A stretch of DNA of 34,958 nt from Bacteroidota bacterium (GTDB lineage: Bacteria; Bacteroidota; Bacteroidia; Bacteroidales; F082): positions 1-34,958 of the forward strand of contig QIKE01000063.1 of assembly GCA_003232915.1 (NCBI GenBank), read 5' to 3'. The notes beneath the pieces are model-generated. The model did no database searches. It saw only the letters and a program-made list of their open reading frames with translations, and was not told where the DNA came from. This document shows positions 17,671-25,754 of this stretch, piece by piece (the first letter of the stretch is position 1; each line of letters begins with the position of its first letter). The translations under genes and the position numbers were made by a program.

Positions 17671-18399
17671 ATGAAAAAAGAAATTATCAAACTCGAAAAT
17701 ATCTCACGTCATTATCATGTGGGGTCGGAAATTGTGAAAGCTTTACAGTTGATTACCCTTACGGTTTACAAAAACGAATTTGTTGCTTTAATGGGTGCAT
17801 CGGGTTCGGGAAAATCCACGTTGATGAATACCATCGGTTGCCTCGACACACCAACCGGCGGACGTTATTTGCTTAATGGCTTGGATGTGAGCAAAATGAC
17901 CGATAATGAATTGGCTGACGTGCGAAACAAAGAAATAGGATTTGTTTTTCAAACATTTAATTTACTTCAACGTTCCACCGCACTCGAAAATGTAATGCTT
18001 CCGTTAATATATGCCGGTATACCAAAGTATCGTAGAATAGAAATGGCTGAAGAAGCTTTGCAAAAAGTACAGCTTGGCGACAGGATGACACATCGTCCTA
18101 ACGAGCTTTCGGGTGGTCAGCGACAGCGTGTTGCTATAGCAAGAGCTTTGGTTAACAATCCTTCGATAATACTTGCCGATGAACCTACCGGTAATCTTGA
18201 TTCGAAAACTTCGATAGAAATTATCGGCCTACTCGAAGAAATTCACCGTGGCGGCAATACCATTGTACTAGTTACTCACGAAGAAGATATTGCCCTTCAT
18301 GCTCACCGTATTGTCCGTTTGCGTGATGGACTCGTCGAAAGCGACATCCCCAATGAAAAAATCTTAATAGTTAATAATATTCAATCGGTAGAAGTCTAA
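17671..18399 (+). CDS. LolD/MacB-type ABC transporter ATPase
   Basis: A 242-residue ABC ATPase. I start at the ATG at 17671; the longer frame from TTG 17608 runs through the duplicated promoter. Walker [10 protein letters not shown] (42-50), Q-loop '[10 protein letters not shown]' (91-100), signature LSGGQ (146-150), Walker B plus catalytic Glu 'IILADE' (166-171), 'PTGNLD' D-loop region and H-loop 'VTHEED' are all present. The '[22 protein letters not shown]' stretch is characteristic of LolD/MacB/FtsE-like ATPases that work with FtsX-type permeases. No permease is adjacent. It is followed 14 bases later by the cobalamin adenosyltransferase gene. Confidence 0.93.
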   Translation: MKKEIIKLENISRHYHVGSEIVKALQLITLTVYKNEFVALMGASGSGKSTLMNTIGCLDTPTGGRYLLNGLDVSKMTDNELADVRNKEIGFVFQTFNLLQRSTALENVMLPLIYAGIPKYRRIEMAEEALQKVQLGDRMTHRPNELSGGQRQRVAIARALVNNPSIILADEPTGNLDSKTSIEIIGLLEEIHRGGNTIVLVTHEEDIALHAHRIVRLRDGLVESDIPNEKILIVNNIQSVEV

Positions 18400-18412
18400 A
18401 ACAACGGTATTT

Positions 18413-18973
18413 ATGCCAAATAATCGGAAAATATATACCAAAACGGGGGACAAAGGAACCACTGACTTAATCGGCGGTACACGTGTTCCGAAATATCACA
18501 AAAAAATAGAAGCTTTTGGCACGGTTGACGAGTTGAATTCTTTTGTAGGTCTCATCCGCGATAATACTGAAAACAAACACATCAGAGAGGTTTTAATCAA
18601 GATTCAGGAACATTTGTTTATATTGGAAAGTTTGTTAGCAAAAGATGGTAGTAAATTGAGAGAGTCATTACCTGATTTAGATGATTCGGATGTTGAACTA
18701 CTTGAAAAAGAAATTGACGCCATGAATGAGCAACTTTCCCCACTTACATCATTTCTTTTACCAGGAGGACATCCAACGGTTTCATTTTGTCATATTGCTC
18801 GCACGGTTTGTCGCCGGGCAGAAAGGCTTACAATTAAACTTAACGAAACTTACATTGTTGGCACACTTGCCGTCCGCTACCTAAACCGACTGTCCGATTA
18901 TTTTTTTGTACTTGCCCGTAAATTTTCAAAGGATTTAAATGTTCCTGAAAACCTCTGGAAACCACGTGTTTAA
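18413..18973 (+). CDS. PduO-type ATP:cob(I)alamin adenosyltransferase
   Basis: A 186-residue enzyme that transfers adenosyl from ATP to reduced corrinoid, making coenzyme B12. The ATP-binding N terminus 'IYTKTGDKGTTDLIGG' (7-22), 'EAFGTVDELNSFVGL' and the helix 'CHIARTVCRRAERLTI' with the conserved R-x-x-C-R-R-A-E-R are all present, as is 'YLNRLSDYFFVLAR' near the end. Length is normal. It probably shares a transcript with the upstream ATPase gene (14-base gap). In this window it provides the intracellular step after the B12 uptake operon at 26156-31431. Confidence 0.95.
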   Translation: MPNNRKIYTKTGDKGTTDLIGGTRVPKYHKKIEAFGTVDELNSFVGLIRDNTENKHIREVLIKIQEHLFILESLLAKDGSKLRESLPDLDDSDVELLEKEIDAMNEQLSPLTSFLLPGGHPTVSFCHIARTVCRRAERLTIKLNETYIVGTLAVRYLNRLSDYFFVLARKFSKDLNVPENLWKPRV

Positions 18974-19022
18974 TGAATTTAAGAAAATATTTTACCTTTT
19001 ATCCAATCAATTAAAAAAAAAT

Positions 19023-19030
19023 TACTTTTG
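19023..19030 (+). promoter_or_regulatory. -7 promoter element
   Basis: TACTTTTG fits TAnnTTTG, identical to the element before tRNA-Ala. A start near 19037 gives a leader of about 21 bases to the ATG at 19058. Confidence 0.55.
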
Positions 19031-19057
19031 CAAAAATTTAAACCTAAATAGAAAACT

Positions 19058-19279
19058 ATGTATTGGTCCTTAGAGTTAGCTTCTAAACTGGAAGATGCAC
19101 CATGGCCGGCTACCAAAGATGAGCTTATTGAATGGTGTATTCGTACCGGCACACCATCGGAAGTGATTGAAAATTTAAAAGAGATAGAGGATGAGGGAGA
19201 AGTTTATGACCGTATCGAAGATATTTGGCCCGATTACCCTACAAAAGAAGACTTCTTTTTTAACGAAGACGAATACTAA
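19058..19279 (+). CDS. Small conserved DUF2795-family protein
   Basis: A 73-residue acidic soluble protein (MYWSLELASKLEDAPWPATK...) that looks like the Bacteroidota DUF2795 family, with the near-invariant 'APWPATKDELIEW', 'RTGTPSEVIENLKE' and 'IWPDYPTKEDFFFNEDEY' blocks. No function is established. It has a good promoter of its own and is convergent with rsmD (56-base gap). Its strong conservation for such a short protein suggests an abundant housekeeping role, which is inference. Confidence 0.88.
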   Translation: MYWSLELASKLEDAPWPATKDELIEWCIRTGTPSEVIENLKEIEDEGEVYDRIEDIWPDYPTKEDFFFNEDEY

Positions 19280-19334
19280 TTATTATTTGCAACAAAAAAC
19301 CATATTTCCATTTCTTTTGAGAAAGCAATTTTTA

Positions 19335-19874
19335 TTATCCTACAAATTTGAAAAAACTAAAGTTAACTTTTCCGTATTTACGATGATCGACAAAATAAGG
19401 TTGTTGAGACAAATTGACAATTTTGGAATGCTCAACAATAAGGAAGCCTTCGGGTCGTAGTAGCTTGTTTTCAAAAACCAACTTGCCGATTTTATCAATT
19501 TCTTTCATATCATAAGGCGGGTCGGCAAAAATAATATCGAAGCTATCGTAATGCAAGTTGAGAAGCCTGAAAACATCCATCCGCAACGCCGTTAATTCCT
19601 GCATATTAAACGATTTTGCCGTATTACGTATCCAGTTTATACATCGCTGATTGTTGTCAACAGCAAGCACGTTTCGGCAACCTTGCGAAACAAATTCCAT
19701 AGAAATTGAACCTGTTCCGGCAAATAAATCCATTACCGACTTTCCTTCAAAGTCAAGTTTATTATGTAAAATATTAAACAAGCTTTCCTTGGCCATGTCG
19801 GTAGTAGGCCGTACAGGTAAATTTTTCGGAGGATGCAAAATGCGCCTGCTATATTTACCTCTTATGATTCGCAT
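19335..19874 (-). CDS. rsmD: 16S rRNA (guanine966-N2)-methyltransferase
   Basis: A 179-residue enzyme that methylates G966 of 16S rRNA during 30S assembly. 'MRIIRGKYSRRIL' and 'VRPTTDMAKESLFNIL' are the RsmD N-terminal signature. The SAM loop 'DLFAGTGSISMEF' lies at 49-61 and the catalytic DPPY motif at 118-121. Length is normal. Its start overlaps the end of the DUF3822 gene by 13 bases, so the two are translated together. Confidence 0.95.
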   Translation of the reverse strand: MRIIRGKYSRRILHPPKNLPVRPTTDMAKESLFNILHNKLDFEGKSVMDLFAGTGSISMEFVSQGCRNVLAVDNNQRCINWIRNTAKSFNMQELTALRMDVFRLLNLHYDSFDIIFADPPYDMKEIDKIGKLVFENKLLRPEGFLIVEHSKIVNLSQQPYFVDHRKYGKVNFSFFKFVG

Positions 19875-20734
19875 TGCAAAACATTGTAGAGCACATAATA
19901 ACGGTAATGGAGCACATTGTCAAGGACAAATGAATATAGATAGTTTTCGTTTCGATCGACAAAACGACTATTTCGGATATACTGATAAATCATGTCATAT
20001 TCGGGAGTACTCTTATCTGTATTTCCCATAATAATTAGTTGCACTTCTTCGGGGTTAAGAAGCAATTGCTCAATGGTAGCAAGCAAAAAATAGATAAAAT
20101 CTTCTTTTGTACGAAAAGCAAATGTATTGGTAAAATAAAGTTTATTATCTCTAAAATAAACCAGATCGAAAAACTCTTCATGAAGGTTCAAGAAGAGGTC
20201 TTTATTATCGGTTTTGTTCTTAAAATTTATAGCCAAACTTTCAACGAAGCCACTAACGAAATGCCTAATTTGGACGTTAGGCCAAAAATCTTTAACTTTT
20301 TCTGCAACGGGATTTGGAAAATAATAGGCATTCACCGCTTCGGTGGTTTTCAAATTATCATAAAGTATTCGATGATTTTCACTGAAAGGTTGGTTAAAGC
20401 CGAGGTAAAGATTTTTTTCTTTTTCTTCGAAAAGTGGCGTTGGAATAAACGTATTGAGCTGATTTTGATAAAGAAGAAAAACTTTGCCAAAAGGGAAAGC
20501 AAACCACTCACGATGGTTCATCACTTTATCGAACATTAATGGTATTTCCTCAATTTTGGTTTCATCGGGAAAACGATAATTTTCGAAGGCGATAAATTTG
20601 TTTTTTTCAGGATTATATACCACAAAATCAAGCCCATACAAACTAAGTTGCATGGCCAGTTTATAATTTCGTACCTGTGATTCTTTAAAAGATTTATCAA
20701 TACAGCTGATATGTGGCTTCAATTCCGAAAGCAT
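19862..20734 (-). CDS. DUF3822 family protein
   Basis: A 290-residue protein of a Bacteroidota-specific family that is usually encoded beside rsmD, as here (13-base overlap). 'NYKLAMQLSLYGLDFVVYNPEKNKFIAFENYRF' near the N terminus and the C-terminal 'IIMGNTDKSTPEYDMIYQYIRNSRFVDR' fit the family, whose structure resembles an actin/hexokinase-like or type II secretion L-like fold; the function is unknown. No signal peptide or membrane helix. The gene is 11 bases downstream of the next minus-strand gene. Confidence 0.85.
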   Translation of the reverse strand: MLSELKPHISCIDKSFKESQVRNYKLAMQLSLYGLDFVVYNPEKNKFIAFENYRFPDETKIEEIPLMFDKVMNHREWFAFPFGKVFLLYQNQLNTFIPTPLFEEKEKNLYLGFNQPFSENHRILYDNLKTTEAVNAYYFPNPVAEKVKDFWPNVQIRHFVSGFVESLAINFKNKTDNKDLFLNLHEEFFDLVYFRDNKLYFTNTFAFRTKEDFIYFLLATIEQLLLNPEEVQLIIMGNTDKSTPEYDMIYQYIRNSRFVDRNENYLYSFVLDNVLHYRYYVLYNVLQCES

Positions 20735-20745
20735 AGGGCAAACCT

Positions 20746-21345
20746 TTACTCCCAGTTTCCATCGGTTGAAGGTTCTGTCATTGAACCCACCTCCAATCCC
20801 GGAAATTTATCAATATCATTTTGGGCGGCCGTAAGATTAATAATTGTTTGTTGATCAAGTCCATTCAAGAAATCTTTAAAAGATGCCCGTACCATAAAAA
20901 CATTGACTGTTACTCCCCCTTTTTTGATTACGCCGGCATGGAGTTCAAAAGGCTTGTTATCGGAAAACGGAATAATATTGATGTTATGATAATCAAAAGA
21001 AGATTTTTTTCCGAAAAGAGAATCGGCAACTTTCACGTAACCCACAGTATCGTTGATAGTTTTGGTATAAGTAGTATCGGTGGGATCGGGTATCATTTTA
21101 ACTACCGGAATTTCTGCCGTCGCTATAAAATTAATAAGGGTGTCGAACGAACCGGTGAATTTTTGGTTCAATTGTTTATACAACAGTTCGGCACTACGAA
21201 TGTCTTTTAAATATTCAACAACGATTTGTTCTCTGTGTTTTTTATCTTTGTTAAAACGTACAGGTTCCATAATACTGTCGTAAACCATATATCCCAACGC
21301 AACAATAACGATAAATAACACGGTTTGAATGATTGTTCTTTTCAT
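20746..21345 (-). CDS. Membrane-anchored protein of unknown function
   Basis: A 199-residue protein with one N-terminal membrane helix (5-24) and a long extracytoplasmic domain. 'HREQIVVEYLKDIRSAELLYKQLNQKFTGSFDTLINFI' is reminiscent of pseudopilin-like proteins with a long N-terminal helix, but no prepilin cleavage site is visible. It heads the rsmD/DUF3822 unit (11-base gap) and has a -7 element just upstream. I do not recognise a characterised family. Confidence 0.75.
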   Translation of the reverse strand: MKRTIIQTVLFIVIVALGYMVYDSIMEPVRFNKDKKHREQIVVEYLKDIRSAELLYKQLNQKFTGSFDTLINFIATAEIPVVKMIPDPTDTTYTKTINDTVGYVKVADSLFGKKSSFDYHNINIIPFSDNKPFELHAGVIKKGGVTVNVFMVRASFKDFLNGLDQQTIINLTAAQNDIDKFPGLEVGSMTEPSTDGNWE

Positions 21346-21365
21346 AACATTACTTATTTAAAGTA

Positions 21366-21373
21366 CAAATTTA
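21366..21373 (-). promoter_or_regulatory. -7 promoter element (minus strand)
   Basis: Read on the minus strand it is TAAATTTG, matching TAnnTTTG. Transcription would start about 14 bases before the ATG at 21345 and cover the unknown membrane protein, DUF3822 and rsmD. Confidence 0.5.
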
Positions 21374-21446
21374 TTATTTTTTGTTTTTAAACACTCTGAT
21401 TTTTAAAATTTATTTTGTTCTGATTTTAAAGAATCTTGCAAAAATA

Positions 21447-21971
21447 CTATAATTTACTGTATTCGGGGATATCCTTTAAAAAAGTATAACGATTGTTAGC
21501 ATAATCCATAATACAGCAAAAATGTTTAAGTCCATTGCTTACTATCAGATATTTAGCATTAATTGTAGTATTGTAAGCAGCTATTTGGTCGAAAACATTT
21601 TGTGAAAGTTTTATTTCGTGAGATTTAAATTCCAGTAATATTTGAACTTTACTTTTCCGGTCGTAAACTACCGCATCAAAACGTTTGTACATCCTGTTAA
21701 CCTTTAAACTGCGTTCGACGGTAACAAGACCGGTAGGATAATTTTTTACTTCCGTTAGAAATTTAAGAAAATTTTGTCGTACCCATTCTTCGGGAGTAAG
21801 TTTTACCCATTTTTTTCTGTAAATATCGAAGATTTCTTCTCTGTTTTCGGGAAGTTTCCTCCGTTTGAAGTCAAAATAAGGCAAATTCAACGGCTTCAAA
21901 ATGTATTGTATTTTAATAAAACTAAAATATATCTTTAAAAGTAACTTCGTCGAACAACGGCTGAACAACAT
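21447..21971 (-). CDS. Solitary HsdR N-terminal-domain-like protein
   Basis: A protein of up to 174 residues with a PD-(D/E)XK-like fold related to the N-terminal nuclease domain of type I restriction R subunits (HSDR_N_2). 'LTPEEWVRQNFLKFL' and the catalytic-type blocks 'RFDAVVYD' and 'ILLEFKSHEI' (D...E-x-K) are present. Homologues are widespread in Bacteroidota as stand-alone genes with no restriction partner. The ATG at 21971 lies 50 bases inside the upstream phosphatase gene; a TTG at 21899 ('LKPLNLPYFDFK') just after that gene is a plausible shorter start. Function unknown, probably nucleic-acid related. Confidence 0.8.
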   Translation of the reverse strand: MLFSRCSTKLLLKIYFSFIKIQYILKPLNLPYFDFKRRKLPENREEIFDIYRKKWVKLTPEEWVRQNFLKFLTEVKNYPTGLVTVERSLKVNRMYKRFDAVVYDRKSKVQILLEFKSHEIKLSQNVFDQIAAYNTTINAKYLIVSNGLKHFCCIMDYANNRYTFLKDIPEYSKL

Positions 21972-22659
21972 ATTCCATACTGTTTAATTCGAGAGCCAAC
22001 AAATTACCATAACCGACTTTATTATTCATATACACGCCATTATCCAAATCAATAAATTTATAATTGTTGTTAGTGACAGCAAGATCGATAAATTCGAGGT
22101 TTACAGGAACGTGGCCATGGATTAACCGTTTATTATGAATTTTTTCGACGTTTACCTGATAATCACGAATCCAAAGCATTGCTCTTTTATCGGAAAACGG
22201 ATTGTCGATTTTGAAATTAAAACCGGCATGCACCACAATAAAATTTTCTAACTCGACAAAATAATCAAGTTTGCGCATCCAGTCGATATACTTTTCAGGT
22301 ATTTCTTGGGGCCATACGGCGTCGAAACTATCAAGAGTCTGCTTTCCACCAAACACTTCCCATTCCTTTTGAAATTTACTTTTGGTATGCAAGCCAAGAA
22401 ACACATTCCGGTTTTTATCTATGTCCCATACTTTTATGCAATATTCTTCGTGATTGCCAATTAACACGGTTAGATTATACTCGTTTTCCTGCATTGCTAT
22501 TATTTGATCAATAACCCCTTTACTACCCGGACCACGGTCGATATAGTCGCCCAAAAAAATAAGATGATCGTTTTTATTAGGCTTAATCAATTGTTCGAGC
22601 AATATGGCAAGGGTATCTGAACAACCATGTATATCGGGAATTATCCAAGTTTTAGTCAT
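21922..22659 (-). CDS. PP-family metallophosphatase
   Basis: A 245-residue calcineurin-like phosphatase of the PPP (protein phosphatase / ApaH-like) type. All metal-binding motifs are in place: 'DIHG' 9-12, 'GDYIDRG' 37-43, 'GNHE' 68-71, 'VHAGF' and 'HGHVP'. Likely substrates are phosphoproteins or dinucleoside tetraphosphates; the sequence does not decide. It overlaps the downstream HsdR-N-like gene and lies 49 bases downstream of gpmA on the same strand, so the three may be co-transcribed. Confidence 0.88.
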   Translation of the reverse strand: MTKTWIIPDIHGCSDTLAILLEQLIKPNKNDHLIFLGDYIDRGPGSKGVIDQIIAMQENEYNLTVLIGNHEEYCIKVWDIDKNRNVFLGLHTKSKFQKEWEVFGGKQTLDSFDAVWPQEIPEKYIDWMRKLDYFVELENFIVVHAGFNFKIDNPFSDKRAMLWIRDYQVNVEKIHNKRLIHGHVPVNLEFIDLAVTNNNYKFIDLDNGVYMNNKVGYGNLLALELNSMEYVVQPLFDEVTFKDIF

Positions 22660-22708
22660 AGTTCACCGGTTTCAGGTTAAACAGTAAAATTCGATAATAA
22701 GATGACAT

Positions 22709-23455
22709 TTATTTTCCTTTTGTTTGATTAGCAACTTGTTCCATCAGTTTTTTTATCTCTTCCTGATCGCCGAGAAAATAATCTTTCAACAGATTCATTT
22801 CATTGTCGAATTCAAAGATATAAGGAATTCCCGTCGGAATATTAAATTTAAGAATTTCTTCTTTACTCATATTTTTCAAGTGCATCACCAAGGCTCTAAG
22901 ACTGTTACCATGTGCAGAAACCAGCAATTGGTTTTGTTCGATAAGTGCCGGTTTCATTTCGTTTTCCCAATACGGCAACAAACGTTCGATAACTTCTTTC
23001 AGTGATTCGGTCATTGGAATATCCTTAGGTGAAAGATCGGCATAGCGTGGATCGAAACGCGGGTTACGTTCGTCACCGGCATCAAGAGGTTGCGGAGGGA
23101 CATCGAAACTGCGGCGCCATAATTGAACCATATCAGTGCCGTATTTCTTTGCCGTTTCCACCTTGCTAAGACCCTGTAACATACCGTAATGTTTTTCATT
23201 CAAACGCCAACTCTTGCGCTCTTCTATCCACATCAAATTCATTTCTTCGAGTACAAGCCATAACGTTTTTATGGCACGAGTAAGATAAGAAGTGTAAGCC
23301 AAACGGAAAATGTAACCCTCTTCTTTTAAAATATGACCGGCTTTTTTGGCTTCTTCAATTCCTTGTTCCGAAAGTGGGACATCCGTCCAACCCGTAAAAC
23401 GATTTTCTTTGTTCCAAACACTTTGCCCATGACGAACCAATACAAGACGTTTCAT
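22709..23455 (-). CDS. gpmA: 2,3-bisphosphoglycerate-dependent phosphoglycerate mutase
   Basis: A 248-residue glycolytic enzyme interconverting 3- and 2-phosphoglycerate. The catalytic RHG (8-10) in 'LVLVRHGQSVWN', the substrate loop 'NRFTGWTDVPLSEQG', 'RLNEKHYGMLQGL' with the acid/base Glu, 'YWENEMKPAL' and the second histidine in 'VSAHGNSLRALVMHL' are all present. Length is normal for the dPGM family. It is divergent from the deacetylase gene and probably the first gene of a minus-strand unit. Confidence 0.97.
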   Translation of the reverse strand: MKRLVLVRHGQSVWNKENRFTGWTDVPLSEQGIEEAKKAGHILKEEGYIFRLAYTSYLTRAIKTLWLVLEEMNLMWIEERKSWRLNEKHYGMLQGLSKVETAKKYGTDMVQLWRRSFDVPPQPLDAGDERNPRFDPRYADLSPKDIPMTESLKEVIERLLPYWENEMKPALIEQNQLLVSAHGNSLRALVMHLKNMSKEEILKFNIPTGIPYIFEFDNEMNLLKDYFLGDQEEIKKLMEQVANQTKGK

Positions 23456-23556
23456 CTTTTTTTTGTTTAATGGTTTAACTTATTTATTTTTAATATTATA
23501 AAAACAACTTAATCTGTTTATACTTTTTTACCGATTTGAAAGGAAAAACAAATCCT

Positions 23557-23590
23557 TTTGACAAATTTCCATCCTTTCGGTTTATCTTTG
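23557..23590 (+). promoter_or_regulatory. Complete Bacteroidota promoter (-33/-7)
   Basis: TTTG at 23557-23560, a 22-base spacer and TATCTTTG at 23583-23590. The predicted transcription start (~23597) coincides with the ATG at 23598, so the transcript would be leaderless or nearly so. Confidence 0.6.
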
Positions 23591-23597
23591 CGCCATA

Positions 23598-24212
23598 ATG
23601 AAAAGTCAAACCCCATCGTTTTTGTATAATTTATTCCCTTCGTTAGTTTGGGATGTGAAAACCTCCGACAGGGAAATTTATCTCACTTTCGACGATGGTC
23701 CTCACCCCGAAATAACGCCAAAAGTATTGAATATTCTTTCACAATATCAAGCCCGTGCTTCTTTTTTTTGCGTTGGCGAAAATGTGAAAAAGTATCCCGG
23801 AGTGTTCAACACCATTAAGAATGAAAACCATACTGTTGGAAATCATACTTTTAACCATTTAAACGGCTGGAAAGTAAATAATCAACAATATTTTGATAAT
23901 ATTGAAAAATGCAATCAAAGAGTTTATTCCCCCCTATTTAGACCCCCGTATGGGAAAATAACCCCGAAACAAATAAAAGTTGTAAAAAAAAATTACCTTA
24001 TAGTAATGTGGTCGGCGTTAAGTTATGATTTCAATAAAAATATTTCGCCTTACGAATGTCTTTCCATTGCGAAAAAAAATACACGTTCGGGAACGATTAT
24101 TGTTTTTCACGACAGCGAAAAAGCAGCAGAAAACATGCTGTATGCTTTGCCTCGTTATCTCGAATATTTTATAACGAAAGGTTATCAATTCGAGAAGTTA
24201 ATGTGTCATTAA
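23598..24212 (+). CDS. NodB-type polysaccharide deacetylase
   Basis: A 204-residue single-domain carbohydrate esterase 4 enzyme, which removes N-acetyl groups from peptidoglycan or other glycans. Motif 1 TFDDGP (30-35, catalytic Asp and metal Asp), motif 2 with His83 and His87 ('GNHTFNH'), motif 3 RPPYG (115-119), motif 4 'VMWSALSYDF' and motif 5 'IIVFHDS' with His171 are all intact. There is no signal peptide, so it is either cytoplasmic or exported by a non-standard route; Bacteroidota homologues often lack one. The ATG is the only start candidate, immediately after the promoter. Confidence 0.93.
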   Translation: MKSQTPSFLYNLFPSLVWDVKTSDREIYLTFDDGPHPEITPKVLNILSQYQARASFFCVGENVKKYPGVFNTIKNENHTVGNHTFNHLNGWKVNNQQYFDNIEKCNQRVYSPLFRPPYGKITPKQIKVVKKNYLIVMWSALSYDFNKNISPYECLSIAKKNTRSGTIIVFHDSEKAAENMLYALPRYLEYFITKGYQFEKLMCH

Positions 24213-24551
24213 TATTCTTCCATAATACAAATCAGAACCAACCGGTTTTTGTGTAAATAAAACACCAAGAACGATAAAAGAATCATTTTGTGGCAACCTA
24301 TTAACTTGTAGATACGTATTTATTTGATAGTCGGAAGGATATCATAGATTATCCGTATGCTACGCATTCCTTTTTCATTCGGAATAATGTTTAACCTTTG
24401 GAAGATACTAATTTTACGAAATTTTTCATTACGCTTTCAAAAAAAATAAACTCGCATTCATTATTCTTACATCAATTTTATTATTCAAATTTTACCAAAA
24501 TTCCGTTAAAAGCAAGAAACGAACTCCTGTATAAGAACATATAGAAAACAA
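24213..24551. other. Intergenic stretch between convergent genes
   Basis: A 339-base gap holding the 3' ends of the deacetylase (plus strand) and thpR (minus strand). I see no gene, strong terminator or repeat in it. Confidence 0.6.
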
Positions 24552-25112
24552 TTAAACACAAATAAGCGGGTAGCGTTCAATAACTTTGTAAATAGGACCG
24601 GTAGGATGAAGGATACTTTCGAAAAGAACAAATTCCATTACATTTAATGTTTGTAAAAAAGCTTCGCTATATTGGTCGATAATTTTTTGAAAATACTTTT
24701 TATTCTCAATATTTTTAATACGCCCGACAGTGAGATGAGGCACAAAATTTTGTCGATCGTAGAAAAAACCAAAACGGTTGCAAGTGTTTAGAACATCTTC
24801 GCCAAGCAATTTTATTTCGGGGCAATCAATTCCAAACCAAATAATTCGTGGCTTGTAGCGGCTACCAAAAATTCCTGTACGGGTTATCGAAAGCTTAAAA
24901 GGTTTGTGGTTTTTCGTTACAGCACTAAGTGCTTTGTTGATGTCGTGAAAACGGTTTTCCTGTATTTCGCCAAAAAATTTTAATGTCAGATGAATGTTTT
25001 CGGGTTCTACCCATTTTATTTTATCGTATTTCAGTTTTTGTTTCAGCGAATAATAAACCTGAAGAAATTGTTCGTCGGGATACAATTTAATGGCAGCAAA
25101 AAGACGTTTCAT
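24552..25112 (-). CDS. thpR: RNA 2',3'-cyclic phosphodiesterase (2H family)
   Basis: A 186-residue 2H phosphoesterase. Two H-x-T-x motifs form the active site: HLTL at 41-44 and HLTV at 126-129, about 85 residues apart as in the family, with 'RLFAAIKL' at the start and 'KFFGEI' after the first motif. Known members open 2',3'-cyclic phosphates of RNA; the cellular role is unclear. I start at the ATG at 25112 because the upstream in-frame codon (25118) is a TTG overlapping the previous gene's stop. It lies 2 bases after the PKD-lipoprotein gene and is probably translationally coupled to it. Confidence 0.92.
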   Translation of the reverse strand: MKRLFAAIKLYPDEQFLQVYYSLKQKLKYDKIKWVEPENIHLTLKFFGEIQENRFHDINKALSAVTKNHKPFKLSITRTGIFGSRYKPRIIWFGIDCPEIKLLGEDVLNTCNRFGFFYDRQNFVPHLTVGRIKNIENKKYFQKIIDQYSEAFLQTLNVMEFVLFESILHPTGPIYKVIERYPLICV

Positions 25113-25114
25113 TC

Positions 25115-25492
25115 TCAATTATTTGTAACGACAAGTGTTTTGCGTTTTTCATCGGTCCAGCCATGTTTGTCTTTTACTTGAAGGCCAACCTCGAAAGTGC
25201 CCGCAATGGCATATTTATACTGGGTTATGGTTGAGAGTGAAACCTCTGTCCAATTATAATTTCCCTCAAAATCCCAACTGTAAAGCAACGAATCTTTCCC
25301 CTGATCGGGATCGTTACTAAGGCTGGCGTCGAAAATAAACATAACGGTAGTGTCGCCTGTGCCCGGGCTAATGGAAAATTCGGCTATCGGTGGCCGGTTT
25401 TCTTTTGAAACATAGTTTTTTGAACAAGCGCAAAATAATAAAACATTAAATAATAAAATAGAGTAGTAAAAATACAACGTTTTCATATTCAT
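25115..25492 (-). CDS. PKD-domain lipoprotein
   Basis: A 125-residue lipoprotein. The signal peptide ends at Cys23 ('LLFCAC|SKN' type lipobox); the rest is one PKD-like beta-sandwich with the landmarks 'PPIAEFSISP', 'FDASLSNDPDQ' and 'YSWDFEGN...QYKYAIAGTFEVGLQVKDKHGWTD'. PKD domains bind proteins or glycans at the cell surface. The frame extends to a TTG at 25531, but the ATG at 25492 follows a -7 element at a good distance and gives a normal signal peptide. Confidence 0.82.
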   Translation of the reverse strand: MNMKTLYFYYSILLFNVLLFCACSKNYVSKENRPPIAEFSISPGTGDTTVMFIFDASLSNDPDQGKDSLLYSWDFEGNYNWTEVSLSTITQYKYAIAGTFEVGLQVKDKHGWTDEKRKTLVVTNN

Positions 25493-25528
25493 TTTCTTTT
25501 TTATAAAAATGGGTAGTATTACTTCGCC

Positions 25529-25536
25529 CAAAGATA
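25529..25536 (-). promoter_or_regulatory. -7 promoter element (minus strand)
   Basis: TATCTTTG on the minus strand, about 37 bases before the ATG at 25492. It would drive the PKD lipoprotein and thpR. Confidence 0.5.
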
Positions 25537-25618
25537 CTAAAATTGTTTTATAACAAGAGCTTTATGATTTAATTTTTGAAATTATTAGGCCTGATAATCA
25601 TTTTTTAATAAAAAAATT

Positions 25619-25626
25619 TACTTTTG
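25619..25626 (+). promoter_or_regulatory. -7 promoter element of tRNA-Ala
   Basis: TACTTTTG matches TAnnTTTG and ends 10 bases before the first base of the tRNA, so transcription would begin a few bases upstream of the mature 5' end. Confidence 0.6.
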
Positions 25627-25636
25627 CACCTTCGTT

Positions 25637-25710
25637 GGGGCATTAGCTCAGTTGGCTAGAGCGTTTGACTGGCAGTCAAGAGGTCATCGGTTCGATTCCG
25701 ATATGCTCCA
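25637..25710 (+). tRNA. tRNA-Ala (anticodon GGC)
   Basis: A full cloverleaf. The acceptor GGGGCAT pairs with ATGCTCC and includes the G3:U70 pair that identifies alanine tRNAs. D arm GCTC...GAGC; anticodon stem TTTGA/TCAAG with loop CTGGCAG (anticodon GGC, reading GCC/GCU); T arm ATCGG-TTCGATT-CCGAT; discriminator A at 25710. The CCA end is not encoded (next bases CGT), as is usual in Bacteroidota. Confidence 0.95.
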
Positions 25711-25721
25711 CGTTGGACAAC

Positions 25722-25754
25722 AAAGGGTTGCAGATTTAATTTGTAACCCTTTTT
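25722..25754 (+). terminator. Rho-independent terminator of tRNA-Ala
   Basis: Stem AAAGGGTTGCA (25722-25732) with TGTAACCCTTT (25742-25752), one G-U pair, a 9-base loop and a T run to 25754, starting 11 bases after the tRNA. Confidence 0.75.
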
